Below are positions 4,610 to 6,943 of a stretch of DNA of 6,943 bases, in pieces. The DNA is taken from contig JAGLJX010000223.1 in assembly GCA_023142175.1 (NCBI GenBank), positions 1 through 6,943 on the forward strand, in the 5' to 3' direction. The DNA is from Emcibacter sp. (GTDB lineage Bacteria; Pseudomonadota; Alphaproteobacteria; Sphingomonadales; Emcibacteraceae). A model generated the notes under the pieces. That model was given only the letters and a program-made list of their open reading frames with translations, did not search any database and was not told the origin of the DNA. How positions within the stretch are numbered: the stretch's first letter is position 1; each line of letters begins with the position of its first letter. A program made the position numbers and the translations under genes.

Positions 4610-6943
4610 ATAAATTCGACCAATTCATAAAAGCAGAAGTCCCGCTACAGGTGGCAGGAACGCCGGAGGGCATGGATGCGCTGTTCCTTGCCCGGATTCT
4701 GAACGCAAAATCAGGAATCATGCTGCATATCGCCCGCGATGATCATCGCATGAGCAATCTTGCGGATCTGGTGACTTTCTTTTCACCGGACACAGAAATA
4801 CTAACCTTCCCCGCATGGGACTGTCTGCCCTATGACCGGGTATCACCCAATCCAGACATCAGCGCCCAGCGCATGACCACATTGAGCAAGTTGGTTTCCG
4901 GCAATGCACCCAAGAAAAGACTGGTGATCACCACCATCAATGCCGCAACTCAGATGATACCGGAACGGGACACGCTCAAAGACCTGTCTTTCAGGGCCAA
5001 AACCGGCGGCCGGATTGATGTGGAAAAGATGACCGCCTTCCTCAGCCGTAACGGCTATGCGCGCTCCAGCACGGTTATGGAACATGGCGACTTTGCCATT
5101 CGTGGCGGCCTGATCGATATTTTCCCCTCTGGACAGGAAAAACCGGTTCGCATTGATCTTTGGGGCGATACCATCGAAGTGATGCGGCTGTTTGATCCCA
5201 TCAGCCAGCGCACCGAAGATAAGATAGAGGAAATCTCCCTCGTTCCCATGTGCGAGGTCATATTGGACGAAGAAAGCATCCGGCGGTTTCGCGGGGCTTA
5301 TGTGCGCGAGTTTGGAACGGTCCTTAGCCAAGACCCGCTGTATGAGGCAGTCAAGGAAGGCCGCAAGCATCAGGGCATGGAACATTGGTTGCCCTATTTT
5401 CATTTCAACCTCGAGACCCTGTTTGACTATCTGCCGGACTGTCCGGTCAGTATGGACAATCTGACCACGGAAGCCTTTTCCGATCGCCTGATCGCAATTC
5501 GGGATTATTATCAGGCCCGCAAAGATGCCTATAGCCAAAGTACCAAGGGCGCGGCCACAGTCTTATCGACCTATAAGCCACTACCGCCGGAAAAATTATA
5601 TCTGACGGCGGAACAATGGCAGGAAAGATGTGAGACCCGTAAAATCCATCAATTTACCAGCTTTAATGCCCCGCCGAACGTCAATCATATGGTACTTGAC
5701 GGCAAAGTAGGACGGGATTTCGCCCCCGAACGTAATGACAGTAAAGCCAATGTCTATGATTCTTTACGCAACCATTGCACCAAACTTCATAGTGACAGAA
5801 AACAAGTACTGATCGCCTCCTACAGTGCCGGATCACAAAATAGACTTGCGCTTCTTCTCAATGAACATGGCATGACAAATCATCAGATTATGGATCATTG
5901 GGCCAGTCGGGCGGCTTTGTCCAAAAATACCATTGGCCTTATTATTCTGCCACTGGAACATGGCTTTGATACGGGTGATTTCGCTATCATTGCCGAGCAG
6001 GATATTCTGGGTGACCGTCTGGTCCGCAAGGTGCGGAAATCGCGCAAGGCCGAGAATTTCATACAAGAGGCATCTGCCCTCACCCCCGGTGATCTTGTGG
6101 TTCATATGGATCACGGTATTGGCCGTTACGAGGGTCTGATTAACATTGAAGTCAGCGGAGCAGCCCATGATTGCGTCCACCTAACCTATAACGGTGGCGA
6201 CAAGCTCTATGTGCCGGTGGAAAATATCGAAATATTGAGCCGTTACGGTTCAGAAGGCAGCGATGGTCAGCTGGACAAACTCGGCGGCGTGGCTTGGCAG
6301 GGGCGCAAGGCCAAGCTGAAGAACCGCATACGCGATATGGCCGATGAGCTGATCAAGGTTGCCGCCCAGCGCGCGCTACGCAAAGGCTCCGTCATTCAAC
6401 CACCAGAGGGGCTGTATGACGAGTTCTGCGCGCGCTTCCCCTATACGGAAACAGATGACCAGCTGCGCTCCATTGGCGATGTGATTGCCGACCTTGGCAG
6501 TGGCAAGCCTATGGATCGGCTGATCTGCGGCGACGTGGGCTTTGGCAAGACAGAGGTTGCGCTGCGAACCGCCTTTCTTGCGGTTATGGAGGGGTTTCAG
6601 GTGGCAATCATTGCCCCGACTACCTTATTGGCCCGCCAACATTACAAGACCTTTGTCGATCGGTTCAGGGGGCTTCCGGTTAAAATCGGCCATCTGTCCC
6701 GTCTGGTGACAGCGAAGAACCAGAAACTGACCCGTGAAGAAATGAACCAAGGCACCTGCGAGATTGTCATTGGCACCCATGCGCTGCTCGCCAAAACCAT
6801 CAAATTCAAGAATCTTGGTCTGATCATCATTGATGAGGAACAGCATTTTGGTGTGGTTCATAAAGAACGCCTGAAAAAGATGAAACATGATGTTCATGTG
6901 CTGACCCTGACCGCGACCCCGATCCCGCGCACCCTGCAACTGG
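4606..6943 (+). CDS. mfd: Transcription-repair coupling factor Mfd, N-terminal two thirds (3' end outside window)
   Basis: Mfd binds RNA polymerase stalled at DNA lesions, displaces it by translocating on upstream DNA, and recruits UvrA. An uninterrupted frame of 779 codons runs off the right edge; the family is about 1150 residues. The UvrB-like module includes FPAWDCLPYDRVSP (68-81) and RGGLIDIFPSG (166-176) and carries no ATPase motifs, as is normal. The Tudor-like RNA polymerase interaction domain starts at PGDLVVHMDHGIGRYEG (494-510) and includes GGDKLYVPVENIE (530-542). The first translocase domain has GDVGFGKT (643-650, Walker A), APTTLLARQH (670-679), the DEEQ box (743-746) and TATPIPRT (769-776), where the window ends. 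The GTG start at 4606 is directly preceded by an in-frame TAA (4603-4605), so no earlier start exists. The next candidate, ATG 4672, would remove a conserved N-terminal segment. The 4-nt overlap with sdhE points to translational coupling. No lesion was seen in the gene. Confidence 0.97.
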   Translation, partial: MNKFDQFIKAEVPLQVAGTPEGMDALFLARILNAKSGIMLHIARDDHRMSNLADLVTFFSPDTEILTFPAWDCLPYDRVSPNPDISAQRMTTLSKLVSGNAPKKRLVITTINAATQMIPERDTLKDLSFRAKTGGRIDVEKMTAFLSRNGYARSSTVMEHGDFAIRGGLIDIFPSGQEKPVRIDLWGDTIEVMRLFDPISQRTEDKIEEISLVPMCEVILDEESIRRFRGAYVREFGTVLSQDPLYEAVKEGRKHQGMEHWLPYFHFNLETLFDYLPDCPVSMDNLTTEAFSDRLIAIRDYYQARKDAYSQSTKGAATVLSTYKPLPPEKLYLTAEQWQERCETRKIHQFTSFNAPPNVNHMVLDGKVGRDFAPERNDSKANVYDSLRNHCTKLHSDRKQVLIASYSAGSQNRLALLLNEHGMTNHQIMDHWASRAALSKNTIGLIILPLEHGFDTGDFAIIAEQDILGDRLVRKVRKSRKAENFIQEASALTPGDLVVHMDHGIGRYEGLINIEVSGAAHDCVHLTYNGGDKLYVPVENIEILSRYGSEGSDGQLDKLGGVAWQGRKAKLKNRIRDMADELIKVAAQRALRKGSVIQPPEGLYDEFCARFPYTETDDQLRSIGDVIADLGSGKPMDRLICGDVGFGKTEVALRTAFLAVMEGFQVAIIAPTTLLARQHYKTFVDRFRGLPVKIGHLSRLVTAKNQKLTREEMNQGTCEIVIGTHALLAKTIKFKNLGLIIIDEEQHFGVVHKERLKKMKHDVHVLTLTATPIPRTLQL

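Noticed and set aside
4843..5538. Open frame of 231 codons on the minus strand
   Set aside because: It lies entirely antisense to mfd, whose plus-strand translation matches Mfd throughout. The minus-strand product has no recognisable domain.
5833..6180. Open frame of 115 codons on the minus strand
   Set aside because: It is antisense to the middle of mfd, including the RNA polymerase interaction domain, and looks like composition-driven shadow coding.
6625..6939. Open frame of 104 codons on the minus strand
   Set aside because: It is antisense to the Mfd translocase motifs DEEQ and TATPIPRT. No family resemblance was seen.
1..6943. Mobile element, CRISPR array, tRNA/rRNA or defence island
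   Set aside because: No direct-repeat arrays, transposase or integrase motifs, terminal inverted repeats or cloverleaf patterns were seen. All long frames are housekeeping-type genes.

Overview
The window looks like an ordinary chromosomal segment of an alphaproteobacterium with a roughly balanced base composition. The basis is the divergent order recG / sdhE-mfd next to a DUF502 membrane protein, which is common in that class, together with the alphaproteobacterial flavour of the Mfd and LptG sequences. The genus cannot be named from the sequence. A Kordiimonadales, Emcibacterales or Rhodospirillales-like organism would fit, but that is inference only.

Layout, left to right. Bases 1-228 hold the C-terminal end of an inner-membrane permease of the lipopolysaccharide exporter (LptG type). 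A 381-residue GNAT-superfamily protein of unknown substrate follows 16 bp downstream (245-1390) and is probably in the same transcript. After a 72-bp gap comes a two-helix DUF502 membrane protein (1463-2128). Its stop codon overlaps the stop codon of the convergent recG (complement of 4218-2125). A short divergent intergenic region of about 70 bp then separates recG from sdhE (start 4292 or 4286, end 4609). The mfd gene begins in the last codons of sdhE (GTG at 4606, a 4-nt GTGA overlap) and stays open to the right edge, giving 779 of roughly 1150 residues.

Functionally the window falls into two blocks. The left block concerns the cell envelope: LPS export, a putative acyl or acetyl transferase, and DUF502. 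The right block holds genome-maintenance motors: RecG remodels stalled forks and recombination intermediates, and Mfd removes stalled RNA polymerase and recruits excision repair. The two motors have related superfamily 2 translocase cores. SdhE, a small flavinylation factor for succinate dehydrogenase, sits between them and is translationally coupled to mfd.

The window is almost entirely coding. I found no tRNA, rRNA, CRISPR array, insertion sequence, phage gene or toxin-antitoxin pair, and no non-coding stretch above 75 bp. I see no evidence of a previously undescribed system. The most open question is the substrate of the tandem-GNAT protein beside lptG.
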